Shown: piece after piece, positions 25,377-33,343 of the stretch
How the letters are laid out: each line of letters starts with the position of its first letter
How positions within the stretch are numbered: position 1 is the stretch's first letter
Source of the DNA: Pseudanabaena mucicola FACHB-723
GTDB lineage: Bacteria; Cyanobacteriota; Cyanobacteriia; Pseudanabaenales; Pseudanabaenaceae
Assembly: GCF_014696385.1 (NCBI RefSeq)
Contig: NZ_JACJQB010000001.1
Coordinates: 62,001-126,000, forward strand
Direction of reading: 5' to 3'
DNA length: 64,000 nucleotides
The notes under the pieces: generated by a model
Told to the model about the DNA's origin: nothing
The model's input: only the letters and a program-made list of their open reading frames with translations
The model's database searches: none
Program-made: the position numbers and the translations under genes

Positions 25377-26540
25377 TTATTTACCCATGCCGAGTTGCTG
25401 AGCTTTTTGGTAAACCTTGCCCTCAGTCAACAATGAAGGTGCAATGACCACCTCAACCTGTTGCATTTCGCGGATGGTTGCCGCACCAAGCGTACCCATA
25501 CTGGTCTTGAGTGCACCCAAGAGGTTGTGAGTACCGTCATCTAGTCCCGCAGGACCACGCAAGATCTGCTTGAGTGAACCTGTTGTACCCACCTTAATTC
25601 TGGTGCCGCGAGGCAATACAGGGCTAGGTGTTGCCATGCCCCAGTGGAAACCACGGCCGGGAGCTTCGACAGCTCTGGCAAAGGGTGAACCAATCATCAC
25701 CGCATCAGCACCACAGGCAATCGATTTACAGATGTCGCCACCTGTAACCAAACCACCATCAGCGATAATTGGCACATACTTGCCAGTTTCCTTGAAAAAG
25801 TCTTCACGGGCAGCCGCACAATCGGCAACTGCGGTTGCTTGGGGAATACCCACACCAAGGACACCGCGAGAAGTACAAGCTGCTCCAGGACCAATCCCGA
25901 CCAATACACCCGCCGCACCTGCTCGCAGGAGTTCAAGGGTGACATCATAGGTTACACAATTACCCATCAATACAGGAATTGGCATCTCCTCACAGAATTT
26001 GGCGAGATCAAGGGAAACTAGTCCTTCGGCGGCAACGTGGGTTGTGGAAACGACAGTGGACTGCAAAAAGAAGAGGTCACAACCTGCTTCGGCTGCAATT
26101 TTGCCATATTTGAACGCATTGACGGGGATGCTGCTAGCGCAGGCAATGCCACCCTTTTCTTTGATTTCGCGAATGCGTTTTTGAATCAGTTCAGGCTTAA
26201 CGGGTTCTGCATAAAGTTCCTGCATGAGTCCGACGAATTCGGTAACACCTACAGAAGCAATTTTTTCTAAGATGGGAGTGGGATCGTCATAACGGGTCTG
26301 GATACCATCAAGGTTAATCACACCCAATGCCCCTAGCTCTGAAAGCTTAACCGCCATATCCACATCGACTACCCCATCCATAGCGCTAGCAATGATCGGG
26401 ATTTCACGCCGAATGCCCCCAACTTCCCAAAAGGTATCGGCAACGTTGGGGTCGAGGGTTCTCCCTCCTGGTACTAATGCAATTTCGTCGATGCCATAGG
26501 CTCTGCGTGCAGTTTTACCGCGCCCAATTTGAATGTCCAC
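25377..26540 (-). CDS. guaB3: GuaB3-type IMP dehydrogenase family protein
   Basis: A 387-residue TIM-barrel protein of the IMPDH/GMP reductase family, GuaB3 branch (MDIQIGRGKTARRAYGIDEIALVPG start). The catalytic-loop cysteine is in GIGPGAACTSRGVLGVGIPQ, and the phosphate-binding region is PIIADGGLVTGGDICKSIACGADAVMIGSPFARA. It lacks the CBS domains of true IMPDH. Cyanobacterial GuaB3 has been reported to act as a GMP reductase, returning GMP to IMP, and the sequence fits that branch. The upstream region is shared with the divergent livM gene. Confidence 0.88.
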   Translation of the reverse strand: MDIQIGRGKTARRAYGIDEIALVPGGRTLDPNVADTFWEVGGIRREIPIIASAMDGVVDVDMAVKLSELGALGVINLDGIQTRYDDPTPILEKIASVGVTEFVGLMQELYAEPVKPELIQKRIREIKEKGGIACASSIPVNAFKYGKIAAEAGCDLFFLQSTVVSTTHVAAEGLVSLDLAKFCEEMPIPVLMGNCVTYDVTLELLRAGAAGVLVGIGPGAACTSRGVLGVGIPQATAVADCAAAREDFFKETGKYVPIIADGGLVTGGDICKSIACGADAVMIGSPFARAVEAPGRGFHWGMATPSPVLPRGTRIKVGTTGSLKQILRGPAGLDDGTHNLLGALKTSMGTLGAATIREMQQVEVVIAPSLLTEGKVYQKAQQLGMGK

Positions 26541-26935
26541 TGTTTGTACTCTCTAGAATTGATAGTTATGAAGATCTGCGTAAAAATCTGATTTTCAAGA
26601 TTTACGCTAAGGTTTTCTATTGTTTGATGCGTCGGGTCTAGTTTGCCTAAGACAAATCTAACCCGCAAAAACTTAATGAAATGGGTCTAGTAGTTTTTAC
26701 ATTAACCTATGCTGATGTGAAAATTACTTGATTCTGATCTGCGATCGCAGAATGATTGTTAATCAGAGTTGTGATTAGGTTTACAGAAAATCTTAATTCT
26801 TTATTAAGATACTGTGGCTGATTGCCTAATCATAACTAATTAATGTGATCCAAGGTTATTTTTTTAAAGTTGAATCATGCTTTAGTCTACAAAAGTCTCT
26901 AAAAATCCTCAACAAAAATCATTAAAGTCTGAGTA
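26541..26935. other. 395-bp divergent promoter region guaB3 / livM
   Basis: No coding region is seen. It contains an AT-rich hairpin TCTTAATTCTTTATTAAGA near 26791 and one HIP1 octamer near 26741. No clear operator was recognised. Confidence 0.35.
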
Positions 26936-27922
26936 ATGGCTGAATTTTTTAATACCTATGGTTTTCTAATTGTATCGGCAATTTTTGGGGCAATCCTTGG
27001 AATTTCCGTCTATTTGCCACTGATGGCAGGTCAATTATCCTTGGCAACACCAGGGTTTTATGCCCTTGGTGGCTATGTTGCCGCGATCGCATCGACCAAA
27101 TTTTTACCAGCTAGTTCCAGCAATTTCCCGATCTGGTTGGTATTACTGGAAATGTTGGTGGCGGGATTAATTTCAGGAATTTTGGCAGTCATTTTAGGGA
27201 TTCCCGTACTCAGGCTGCGGGGAATTTATTTAGCGATCGCAACTATTGCCTTTGTCGAAATTTTGCGTGTGGTCGCCCTAAATCTGGAGATTACTGGTGG
27301 AGCTGTCGGTATTTTTGGCGTTCCGCAACCGTTTCAGTCGCCTTTGGCATATCTCTGGATCGCTTTGCCACTGTTGGGACTGAGCATGACATTTATGTAT
27401 CGTCTCGAAAAGATCCGCGTCGGGCGGGCGCTGATTGCCATCCGTGAAGATGAACTAGCTGCCGATTCCATGGGGATCAATCCCACCTATTACAAGGTTT
27501 TAGCCTTTACCCTTGCGGCGATTTTGGCAGGCATGGTGGGAGCGGTGAGCGCTCATTTTCTGAATACATGGAATGCGCGGCAAGGAACTTTCGATGCCAG
27601 TATTATCTTTTTAGCATTTGTGTTGATCGGCGGCTCACGCACTTTTTGGGGGCCAGTTGTTGGCGGCATTATTTTGACGGCTTTGCCTGAAGTTTTGCGT
27701 GGGGCGGCGAGTGTGAATGGGATGCCGCTATGGTTAGGGCAGTTTCTCAAGGATGGGCGACTAATTATTTTTGGGGTGCTGATTGTGGTGGGAACAATTT
27801 TTTATCCCAAGGGGATCATTACGCCAGAGTTTCTAGTTTGGTGCAAGCGAACCGCCCAAAGGCTCTGGGCAAAGATGTTTCACAAAAACAAGCCCGAGAA
27901 TAAATCCAAACAAAGCGCTTAA
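26936..27922 (+). CDS. livM: branched-chain amino acid ABC transporter permease (LivM type)
   Basis: A 328-residue integral membrane permease with about eight hydrophobic helices. The family-specific LSLATPGFYALGGYVAAI, LRLRGIYLAIATIAFVEILR, and the cytoplasmic EAA-like loop RVGRALIAIREDELAADSMGI are present. The C-terminus is a basic tail. It forms the channel of a neutral/branched-chain amino acid importer together with a LivH permease and LivG/LivF ATPases. Only LivG is nearby (28656), with an L,D-transpeptidase gene between. livH, livF and the binding protein are not in the window. Confidence 0.88.
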   Translation: MAEFFNTYGFLIVSAIFGAILGISVYLPLMAGQLSLATPGFYALGGYVAAIASTKFLPASSSNFPIWLVLLEMLVAGLISGILAVILGIPVLRLRGIYLAIATIAFVEILRVVALNLEITGGAVGIFGVPQPFQSPLAYLWIALPLLGLSMTFMYRLEKIRVGRALIAIREDELAADSMGINPTYYKVLAFTLAAILAGMVGAVSAHFLNTWNARQGTFDASIIFLAFVLIGGSRTFWGPVVGGIILTALPEVLRGAASVNGMPLWLGQFLKDGRLIIFGVLIVVGTIFYPKGIITPEFLVWCKRTAQRLWAKMFHKNKPENKSKQSA

Positions 27923-27951
27923 TCTCCCTCACGCTCGACGTTGTAGCCCAT

Positions 27952-28611
27952 ATGTCACATTCCCAAATGCAGCAATCACGCAAATTTTTTAGCTATTTGG
28001 CTTTGCTGACAGGTTTACTAGGGCTATCTGCGATCGCAAATCCTAATTTAGTTAGCAATTTTCTCTGTTTGGGCAATTGTGAAGCGCGGGCAGGGAGTAA
28101 TTTACGTGATGATTTACTGAATAAAGATCAGGCGATCGCCAATTTAGTTGATCTAAAAAAACTGGATAAAACTGCGATCGCCATCGTGGTTGAAAAATCC
28201 AAATACAAACTGACGATTTATTATCAAAAGCAACCGATTAAGTCCTATGCAATCGTGTTGGGCGCAAATCCCAAGGATGACAAATTGCGCCAAGGCGACA
28301 AACGCACCCCCGAAGGTATATTTCGCGTCCAAGAGCTATATCACCATTCGGAATGGTCAAAGTTTATTTTGTTGGACTATCCCACCAAGGATTCTTGGCG
28401 CAAGTTTTTAGCGGCAAAGGCGCGGGGTGAGGTAAATGCTAGGGATGATATTGGTGGCGAGATCGGCATTCATGGCGTAGAGACGGGAACTGACTGGCTA
28501 ATTGATCGCAAAATTAACTGGACTTTAGGCTGTGTATCGATGAAAAACAAAGATGTCGATGAAATTTATCCGTTGTTGCAACGGGGGACAACTATTGAAA
28601 TTTTGCCTTAA
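27952..28611 (+). CDS. L,D-transpeptidase (YkuD family)
   Basis: This 219-residue protein has an N-terminal hydrophobic segment (FFSYLALLTGLLGLSAIA), probably a signal or anchor. The YkuD catalytic domain shows KRTPEGIFRVQEL, IGIHGVETGTDW (His174, Gly175) and TLGCVSM with nucleophile Cys194. These enzymes cross-link or attach proteins to meso-DAP in peptidoglycan. It lies between livM (29 nt) and livG (44 nt) in the same direction, so it is probably cotranscribed with an amino acid importer, an unusual pairing. Confidence 0.85.
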   Translation: MSHSQMQQSRKFFSYLALLTGLLGLSAIANPNLVSNFLCLGNCEARAGSNLRDDLLNKDQAIANLVDLKKLDKTAIAIVVEKSKYKLTIYYQKQPIKSYAIVLGANPKDDKLRQGDKRTPEGIFRVQELYHHSEWSKFILLDYPTKDSWRKFLAAKARGEVNARDDIGGEIGIHGVETGTDWLIDRKINWTLGCVSMKNKDVDEIYPLLQRGTTIEILP

Positions 28612-28655
28612 AACCCAGAAGATAGAAGCGCCGCACCTATTTTCTGAGCTTCATC

Positions 28656-29435
28656 ATGGATACAATGCAACCATCAACCCTAGCTATTCAGCAAGTAACT
28701 CGCCGCTTTGGTGGTTTAGTGGCAGTGAATGAGGTTTCCTTTGATGTGCAGGAGAATGAAATATTTGGCGTGATTGGGCCTAACGGAGCGGGTAAAACTA
28801 CGCTGTTTAACACAATTACGGGTTTGATCGAGCCAACCAGTGGCAAGGTTCTCTACGACGGACAAGAGCTAACTAATCGTCGTCCCCATCAAATTGCAAA
28901 GTTGGGCATTGCGCGGACTTTTCAGAATATTCGCCTATTTGCCGATCTGTCAGCATTGGAGAATGTGGCGATCGCCAGACATCTTGGCACAACTACAGGA
29001 ATCTGGAATGGCATTTTAGGTTTGCCACCCACCGCTAAACAGGAAAAGGAAACCTATGAACGCGCCCAAGAACTATTAGAGCTAGTGGGGCTAGATGATC
29101 GCGCCGAAGTCAAGGCAAAAAATTTCGCCTATGGCGATCAGCGTCGCCTAGAGATTGCCCGTGCGCTTGCCCTCCAGCCCAAACTGCTATTGCTTGATGA
29201 ACCCGCCGCAGGGATGAATCCTATCGAAAAAGGACAACTTAGTGACTTCATCCGCAGTTTACGCGATCGCTTTAATTTAACGATTTTGCTAATTGAGCAT
29301 CATGTGCCGTTGGTCATGGGACTTTGCGATCGCATTGCTGTTTTAGATTTTGGTCAACTAATTGCGATCGGCAAGCCCGAAATTGTTAAAAGTGATCAAG
29401 CCGTGATTGAAGCGTATCTGGGTGATGAAGGGTAA
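28656..29435 (+). CDS. livG: branched-chain amino acid ABC transporter ATP-binding protein (LivG type)
   Basis: A 259-residue ABC ATPase with Walker A GPNGAGKTT, a Q-loop with ARTFQNIRLF, the signature FAYGDQRRLEIARAL (variant of LSGGQ, usual in LivG), Walker B LLLLDEPAAGMNP and the switch His in IEHHVPLVMGLCDRI. The LivG-specific long insertion is present (GTTTGIWNGILGLPPTAKQE). The first ATG (28656) is used, and an ATG three codons later is possible. It ends in a strong hairpin at 29434. Confidence 0.9.
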   Translation: MDTMQPSTLAIQQVTRRFGGLVAVNEVSFDVQENEIFGVIGPNGAGKTTLFNTITGLIEPTSGKVLYDGQELTNRRPHQIAKLGIARTFQNIRLFADLSALENVAIARHLGTTTGIWNGILGLPPTAKQEKETYERAQELLELVGLDDRAEVKAKNFAYGDQRRLEIARALALQPKLLLLDEPAAGMNPIEKGQLSDFIRSLRDRFNLTILLIEHHVPLVMGLCDRIAVLDFGQLIAIGKPEIVKSDQAVIEAYLGDEG

Positions 29436-29478
29436 AACAGCAAAAGTGCCGCGCTTTGCGCGGCACTTTTGCTGTTTT
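29434..29478. terminator. bidirectional terminator livG / DUF29
   Basis: 21-bp perfect arms (29434-29454 / 29458-29478) with a TTT loop. The centre is GCGCTTTGCGC, with AAAA and TTTT ends. It lies between two convergent genes. Confidence 0.8.
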
Positions 29479-29496
29479 TATTGCTGGTCTGCTTAC

Positions 29497-29955
29497 CTAT
29501 TCCCAAAAGTCAACGTTGAGCATTGAGTCAATATCACGCTTGAATTGCCATGTGTCAGGGAATTCAACCGATTTATATCCTTTCTCCTTACGAATTTCTT
29601 CAAGAGCATCGACGAAAGCTTCATCAAATATCTCAGCGAAATAATTTTTGAGACTTGGTGACAATTTAAACGCCCGTTTCAGCCGTTTCCTTTGTTCACG
29701 AATTGTGTTTTCCCAGCCATTGAACTCTTGCGGCATATCCACAAACATTCGCTTGAGTAGATGCTCTAATAAGGTAGCTAAACGGTTATATATCTCGCTC
29801 CTTTCAGACGTTCCCAAGCTCTCAATCTCCTCTATTAGATGTTCTAAATCTACGTGGTCAAAATCTTTTGCCTTTAACTTTTCTGTGGTTTCTTGTACCC
29901 ATTTGTAAAAATCACGATCATACAAAGTCGTTCTTGGTGCGATTGCTGTTTTCAT
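29497..29955 (-). CDS. DUF29 family protein
   Basis: This 152-residue protein matches DUF29: YDRDFYKWVQETTEKLKAKDFDHVDLEHLIEEIESLGTSER, then LLEHLLKRMF and NTIREQRKRLKRAFKLSPSLK. The family is all-helical, very common in cyanobacteria with many paralogues, and without a known function. It is a single gene between a terminator and the ThyX-like gene. Confidence 0.88.
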   Translation of the reverse strand: MKTAIAPRTTLYDRDFYKWVQETTEKLKAKDFDHVDLEHLIEEIESLGTSERSEIYNRLATLLEHLLKRMFVDMPQEFNGWENTIREQRKRLKRAFKLSPSLKNYFAEIFDEAFVDALEEIRKEKGYKSVEFPDTWQFKRDIDSMLNVDFWE

Positions 29956-30034
29956 CTTGTTTTTGCTCCTTTAGGGGTGCGATTTGTAATACGATCGCGG
30001 ATACAAATTCGTGTTGGCATAGATCAAGCCTAGA

Positions 30035-30856
30035 TCAATTTTGAACGTGATTGCGTTCGACATCAAAGCGATAGGATTGGAAACCTGTAAAATTAGCACG
30101 TTTTTCCGAATTGCCAAGGGCAAAAGCGACATGTTCAAAGGGTGATAGGTGAGCAGGTTTGGAGGTCAAGAGGCGATCATGCAGCTTCACGTCATCGGCA
30201 AGATTGCGAACTCCATCATGATTGAGGTAGCTAACTCGCGCACAACGCCCTACAGCAACTTTAATTAATTCATTGATATCTGGAATTTCCGCGATGTCCT
30301 CTGGCTTAATCAACGGTAAATGCCATTCCCCTTCAGCTAATTGTTTTGGTTGACTGGCATCATAGGCTGCCTTCATCTTGTGGGCTAAATTTTGGATTTC
30401 AGGCTGAGCATCAGGATGGCAGCGCTGCTCAAAAAAGTTACTAAATTCTGTTCCCGAACAAATTACGGTAATTGTGGAAAAAGGTTCTAACAGACGATTG
30501 ACAACTTGTTTATGAATACCAATTTCCACTAAGCGGCGAGCATGACGGATGGCATCTTCCCTAGCTGCTTGCCACACTGCCGAGGCAGCTTGCATTTCTG
30601 CCTCTGTCACTTCCATTTGAGCCGACATTCCCTTTTGATTTTTGCCCCAATGTAATGGATAAACTTCTTGACTCTCGACAAGTTTAATCATTTTCTCGAC
30701 AGGAATAGCGCGACTGCTACTGCTATTTTTGCTGAGCATGCGGTGAGTCATGAATTCTGAATGAATCATGCGATGGTAAGTCAGCACAAAAGTAGTCAGG
30801 CGATTGCCTGTTAAATTGACGCTATCAGCGATGATGGCAGCTTGAGGTTGAAACAT
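30035..30856 (-). CDS. ThyX-like (FAD-dependent thymidylate synthase family) protein
   Basis: A 273-residue protein resembling FAD-dependent thymidylate synthase, which methylates dUMP using methylene-THF and FADH2. The ThyX signature RHRxxSxNxxSxR appears as THRMLSKNSSSSRAIP, so the first Arg is Thr. The NRLLEPFSTITVICSGTEFSNFFEQRCH segment corresponds to the NR..EP...-T.v...TeW.NF...R region. The missing Arg and the unusual C-terminus suggest a divergent branch, found in phages and some cyanobacteria, so activity should not be assumed. Confidence 0.7.
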   Translation of the reverse strand: MFQPQAAIIADSVNLTGNRLTTFVLTYHRMIHSEFMTHRMLSKNSSSSRAIPVEKMIKLVESQEVYPLHWGKNQKGMSAQMEVTEAEMQAASAVWQAAREDAIRHARRLVEIGIHKQVVNRLLEPFSTITVICSGTEFSNFFEQRCHPDAQPEIQNLAHKMKAAYDASQPKQLAEGEWHLPLIKPEDIAEIPDINELIKVAVGRCARVSYLNHDGVRNLADDVKLHDRLLTSKPAHLSPFEHVAFALGNSEKRANFTGFQSYRFDVERNHVQN

Positions 30857-30928
30857 GATTCTTAATTCTTAGTTCGTAAAATCAATCCCAACGGTGGTTG
30901 TGAGTTTCCATCAATTAGGATTTCTAAT

Positions 30929-31030
30929 TAGTTCAGCATGAGTAACTGGGTGCAATTAAATATAAAACCCTAAAACCTGTGGCGCACGCTGCGCGTGCGC
31001 CACAGGTTTTAGCTCTGGGTTTTAATTATA
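30929..31030. repeat. REP-like palindromic element, family A
   Basis: It shares 27 nt exactly with the element at 15241-15267. It then has a long palindrome GTGGCGCACGCTGCGCGTGCG extended by CCAC, flanked by AAAACCT/AGGTTTT. The GTGGCGCAC/GTGCGCCAC core also occurs at 46628-46652. It lies between the znuB-like stop and the ThyX-like start. Confidence 0.7.
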
Positions 31031-31132
31031 AGTAGTTCAGCATAAATAATCTTAAAACCCAGAAATGTGAGTTGCTCACTTCGCGAGCAACTCACGCCCT
31101 GATTTTTGGTTTTAATTATGTTTAGCTACTTA
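31031..31132. repeat. REP-like palindromic element, family B
   Basis: It starts AGTAGTTCAGCATAAATAA and ends TTTAGCTACTTA, like 8197-8280. The centre is a hairpin GTGAGTTGCTCACTTCGCGA with GCAACTCAC. It directly follows the family A element, forming a tandem of two different palindromes. Confidence 0.72.
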
Positions 31133-31183
31133 CCTAGCTACTTTTAAGATTGTAGTCTATGTATGCAGGCTGACTATCAGAAA

Positions 31184-32056
31184 TTAGCGCTTAAGTAGAT
31201 GCAGCAAAGTTCTTGCTCTCTGCGTAACTGCTCTTTTGGTCAAAATTCCCTGCGATGGACTAAACAATAGTGCTAGCAAAAAACATCCTGAGATGATTAG
31301 GACGATCGCACTTCCTGATGGAACATTTTGATAATAGCTGACATACATTCCACTCACACTCGCAAATACCCCAATTACTGCTCCTAAACCCATCATTAGG
31401 TGTAATTCCTTCACTAATAAAAATGCAGTGGCGGCGGGGCCAGTGAGGAGCGATACGACTAGTACCACGCCCACAGATTGCATACTTGCAATGATTGTGA
31501 GGGTGATTCCTGCCATTAAGCCAAAATGGATGAAATGTACAGGTAATCCCATGGCTTTGGCGGCGAGGGGATCAAAGCAATAGAAGATTAGTTCACGATA
31601 AAAGATGGCAACGCTGACAAGAACTGCGATCGCAATAATTAAAGTCCGCCACAGATCTGTACTGGTAACGCCTAGAATATCGCCAAATAGAAAACTGTGC
31701 AGATCTAATTTGCTTTTGAGAACAGTAATTAGGATGACTCCTAAAGCAAGGAATCCTGAAAATACTAATGCCATAGCTGTATCAACTTTGATCTTGGAAT
31801 GGGCTTGAATCCAAGCCACAACAAAGGTACTAATTGTTCCTGCAATAAATGCACCAAGAAAAATGTCAAGCCCTATATAAAATGCGATTGCAAGTCCAGG
31901 TAAGACTGCATGGGCAACCACATCGCCCAAGAGTCCCATATGTTGCACGATTAGGTAACTACCGACCACTGCCGATAAAATACCAATGAGAACGCCAATT
32001 GCGATCGCATTTCGCATAAACTCAAAACCCAAGGGTTCCATTAACCAATTCAACAT
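31184..32056 (-). CDS. metal (zinc/manganese) ABC transporter permease
   Basis: A 290-residue ABC-3 family permease with eight to nine membrane helices. MLNWLMEPLGFEFMRNAIAIG is a typical N-terminus. The diagnostic VGSYLIVQHMGLLGDVVAHAVLPGLAIAF and LTGPAATAFLLV are present. It forms the channel for Zn2+ or Mn2+ uptake with the ATPase encoded upstream at 32239. The two are separated by 182 bp that hold a MITE-like repeat. No substrate-binding protein gene is next to them. Zinc is favoured because of the Zur-type operator ahead of the ATPase gene. Confidence 0.88.
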   Translation of the reverse strand: MLNWLMEPLGFEFMRNAIAIGVLIGILSAVVGSYLIVQHMGLLGDVVAHAVLPGLAIAFYIGLDIFLGAFIAGTISTFVVAWIQAHSKIKVDTAMALVFSGFLALGVILITVLKSKLDLHSFLFGDILGVTSTDLWRTLIIAIAVLVSVAIFYRELIFYCFDPLAAKAMGLPVHFIHFGLMAGITLTIIASMQSVGVVLVVSLLTGPAATAFLLVKELHLMMGLGAVIGVFASVSGMYVSYYQNVPSGSAIVLIISGCFLLALLFSPSQGILTKRAVTQRARTLLHLLKR

Positions 32057-32089
32057 AGCGATTATTTTTTTGAGATGTTTTTGAGATAT

Positions 32090-32184
32090 TTAGGACTTAC
32101 TCAAAAGAACCCAAAGTAGGGGCAATTCATGAATTGCCCCTACTTTGTCATGCGAGTTTCAAGTCATTTTTGTCTAAGTCCTAA
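32090..32184. mobile_element. 95-bp MITE-like repeat with internal hairpin
   Basis: Ends TTAGGACTTA (32090-32099) and TAAGTCCTAA (32175-32184) are exact complements. Inside is a hairpin AAAGTAGGGGCAATTC / AATTGCCCCTACTTT. The first 16 nt TAGGACTTACTCAAAA (32091-32106) recur inverted at 51970-51985. It is inserted between the permease and ATPase genes of the metal importer. Confidence 0.65.
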
Positions 32185-32238
32185 TATTTTTGGAATCAGG
32201 ATTTAAATTTCATCCTTAACTCTGGCTTTGCTAAGTAG

Positions 32239-32979
32239 CTAGGCAAGTTCTTTTTGGATCAAAATCACACTGTCACCATAGGCGCGTTGGATATTTTGAG
32301 AAGTAATCACTTCATCACGATTGCCTTCAGCAATAAGTTCTTTATTCAGCAATAACAGCCGATCATAATTGTCCAAATTAGAACCAAGGTCATGGGTAAT
32401 TACTAAGAGAATCTTGCTCTGCGCCTTTAATTCTGCAAACACATCAAAAATTACTGCTTCAGTTTTTTTATCTACACCGACAAACGGCTCATCGAAAAAT
32501 AGTAATTCCGCCTCTTGGGCAATTGCCCTTGCCAGAAATACCCTCTGTTGTTGACCACCAGAAAGTTCGCCAATTTGCCGATCGCGAAATTCCCACATAC
32601 CCACACGCTTGAGCGCATCTTTCACAATCATGTCGCAATGACAGGCAGACTTTTTAAGCCAACTGGTCAACCAATTGCGGTGACGGGTGCGGGACATCAT
32701 CACAGCGCCCCATACGGTTATAGGAAAATCCCAGTCCACTTGTGAGCGCTGCGGGACATAGGCAACTGTCCTTAGTTGTCTTTGCAAGGATCGCGATTGA
32801 TATCGCACCCTACCACTAGAGGCAGGTACTAATCCGAGAATTGCCTTAAAAACTGTACTTTTACCCGCACCATTTGGTCCAATCACTGCCACCATCTGCC
32901 CTTTTGCGATCGCAAAACTAACATCTTCAACTACGCGGACATCTTGGTAACTAACTTCCAAATGCTCGACTTCTAGCAT
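32239..32979 (-). CDS. metal (zinc/manganese) ABC transporter ATP-binding protein
   Basis: The ATPase of the metal importer, 246 residues from ATG at 32979 (MLEVEHLEVSYQDVRVVEDV). Further upstream starts would run through the operator and give an Ile-rich artefact. It has Walker A GPNGAGKST, Q-loop VPQRSQVDWDFPITV, signature LSGGQQQRVFLARA, Walker B ELLFFDEPFVGVD and switch His in VITHDLGS. The DWDFP segment is typical of the Zn/Mn/Fe (MntA/ZnuC/SitB) group. It lies divergent from the small gene at 33062, with a Zur-type operator between. Confidence 0.9.
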   Translation of the reverse strand: MLEVEHLEVSYQDVRVVEDVSFAIAKGQMVAVIGPNGAGKSTVFKAILGLVPASSGRVRYQSRSLQRQLRTVAYVPQRSQVDWDFPITVWGAVMMSRTRHRNWLTSWLKKSACHCDMIVKDALKRVGMWEFRDRQIGELSGGQQQRVFLARAIAQEAELLFFDEPFVGVDKKTEAVIFDVFAELKAQSKILLVITHDLGSNLDNYDRLLLLNKELIAEGNRDEVITSQNIQRAYGDSVILIQKELA

Positions 32980-32999
32980 ATTTTTATGTAAAGGTATTA

Positions 33000-33014
33000 T
33001 GATAATGATTATCA
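33000..33014. promoter_or_regulatory. Fur/Zur-type operator between divergent metal genes
   Basis: TGATAATGATTATCA is a perfect 7-1-7 palindrome (17 bp counting the outer A/T), matching Fur-superfamily boxes and the cyanobacterial Zur type. It lies 21 nt before the ATPase start and 48 nt before the divergent small gene, so one repressor dimer could control both. The COG0523 gene in the divergent unit makes zinc (Zur) more likely than iron. Confidence 0.8.
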
Positions 33015-33061
33015 TTCTTTGTTAAAAAGCACAAATATCGTGAGCAAAATTCTTGAAACAG

Positions 33062-33343
33062 ATGATTAATCTCTTCGCTCCGCAAAAGCCACCTGTTACT
33101 GCTGAGCAGTCACAGCAAGTCAAGGATTGGCTATATGAAATCTTGCAAATTGATCGCACCACAATTATTTCTCTGAGCCAGTTGCAGTGTTCTGAGCCTA
33201 ATTGTCCGCCAATTCAAACTGCGATCGCAATCATGCTCACCCCACCCCTCATCATCCGCATCCACAAAGCAACCGCAGACATCAATTACACCGATGTCTG
33301 CACTGCCATCGCCCTCAAAAATCCAACTACCAAAAAATCATGA
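33062..33343 (+). CDS. small CxxxxCPP protein in a putative Zur regulon
   Basis: From ATG at 33062 the product has 93 residues: [20 protein letters not shown], then [20 protein letters not shown], then [21 protein letters not shown] at 33053 is a less likely start. The 'l.C.EP.CPP.eT.i' motif with two cysteines occurs in small proteins encoded beside CobW/COG0523 GTPases. Its function is unknown, possibly metal-related. It overlaps the COG0523 start by ATGA, so the two are translationally coupled. Confidence 0.7.
   Translation: MINLFAPQKPPVTAEQSQQVKDWLYEILQIDRTTIISLSQLQCSEPNCPPIQTAIAIMLTPPLIIRIHKATADINYTDVCTAIALKNPTTKKS

Noticed and set aside
25377-26540. Housekeeping IMP dehydrogenase (guaB)
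   Set aside because: It lacks the CBS domains and has the GuaB3-type N-terminus.
33202-33339. N-terminal extension of the COG0523 protein
   Set aside because: His/Pro-rich translation that overlaps the coupled small gene in another frame. The conserved domain begins after ATG 33340.
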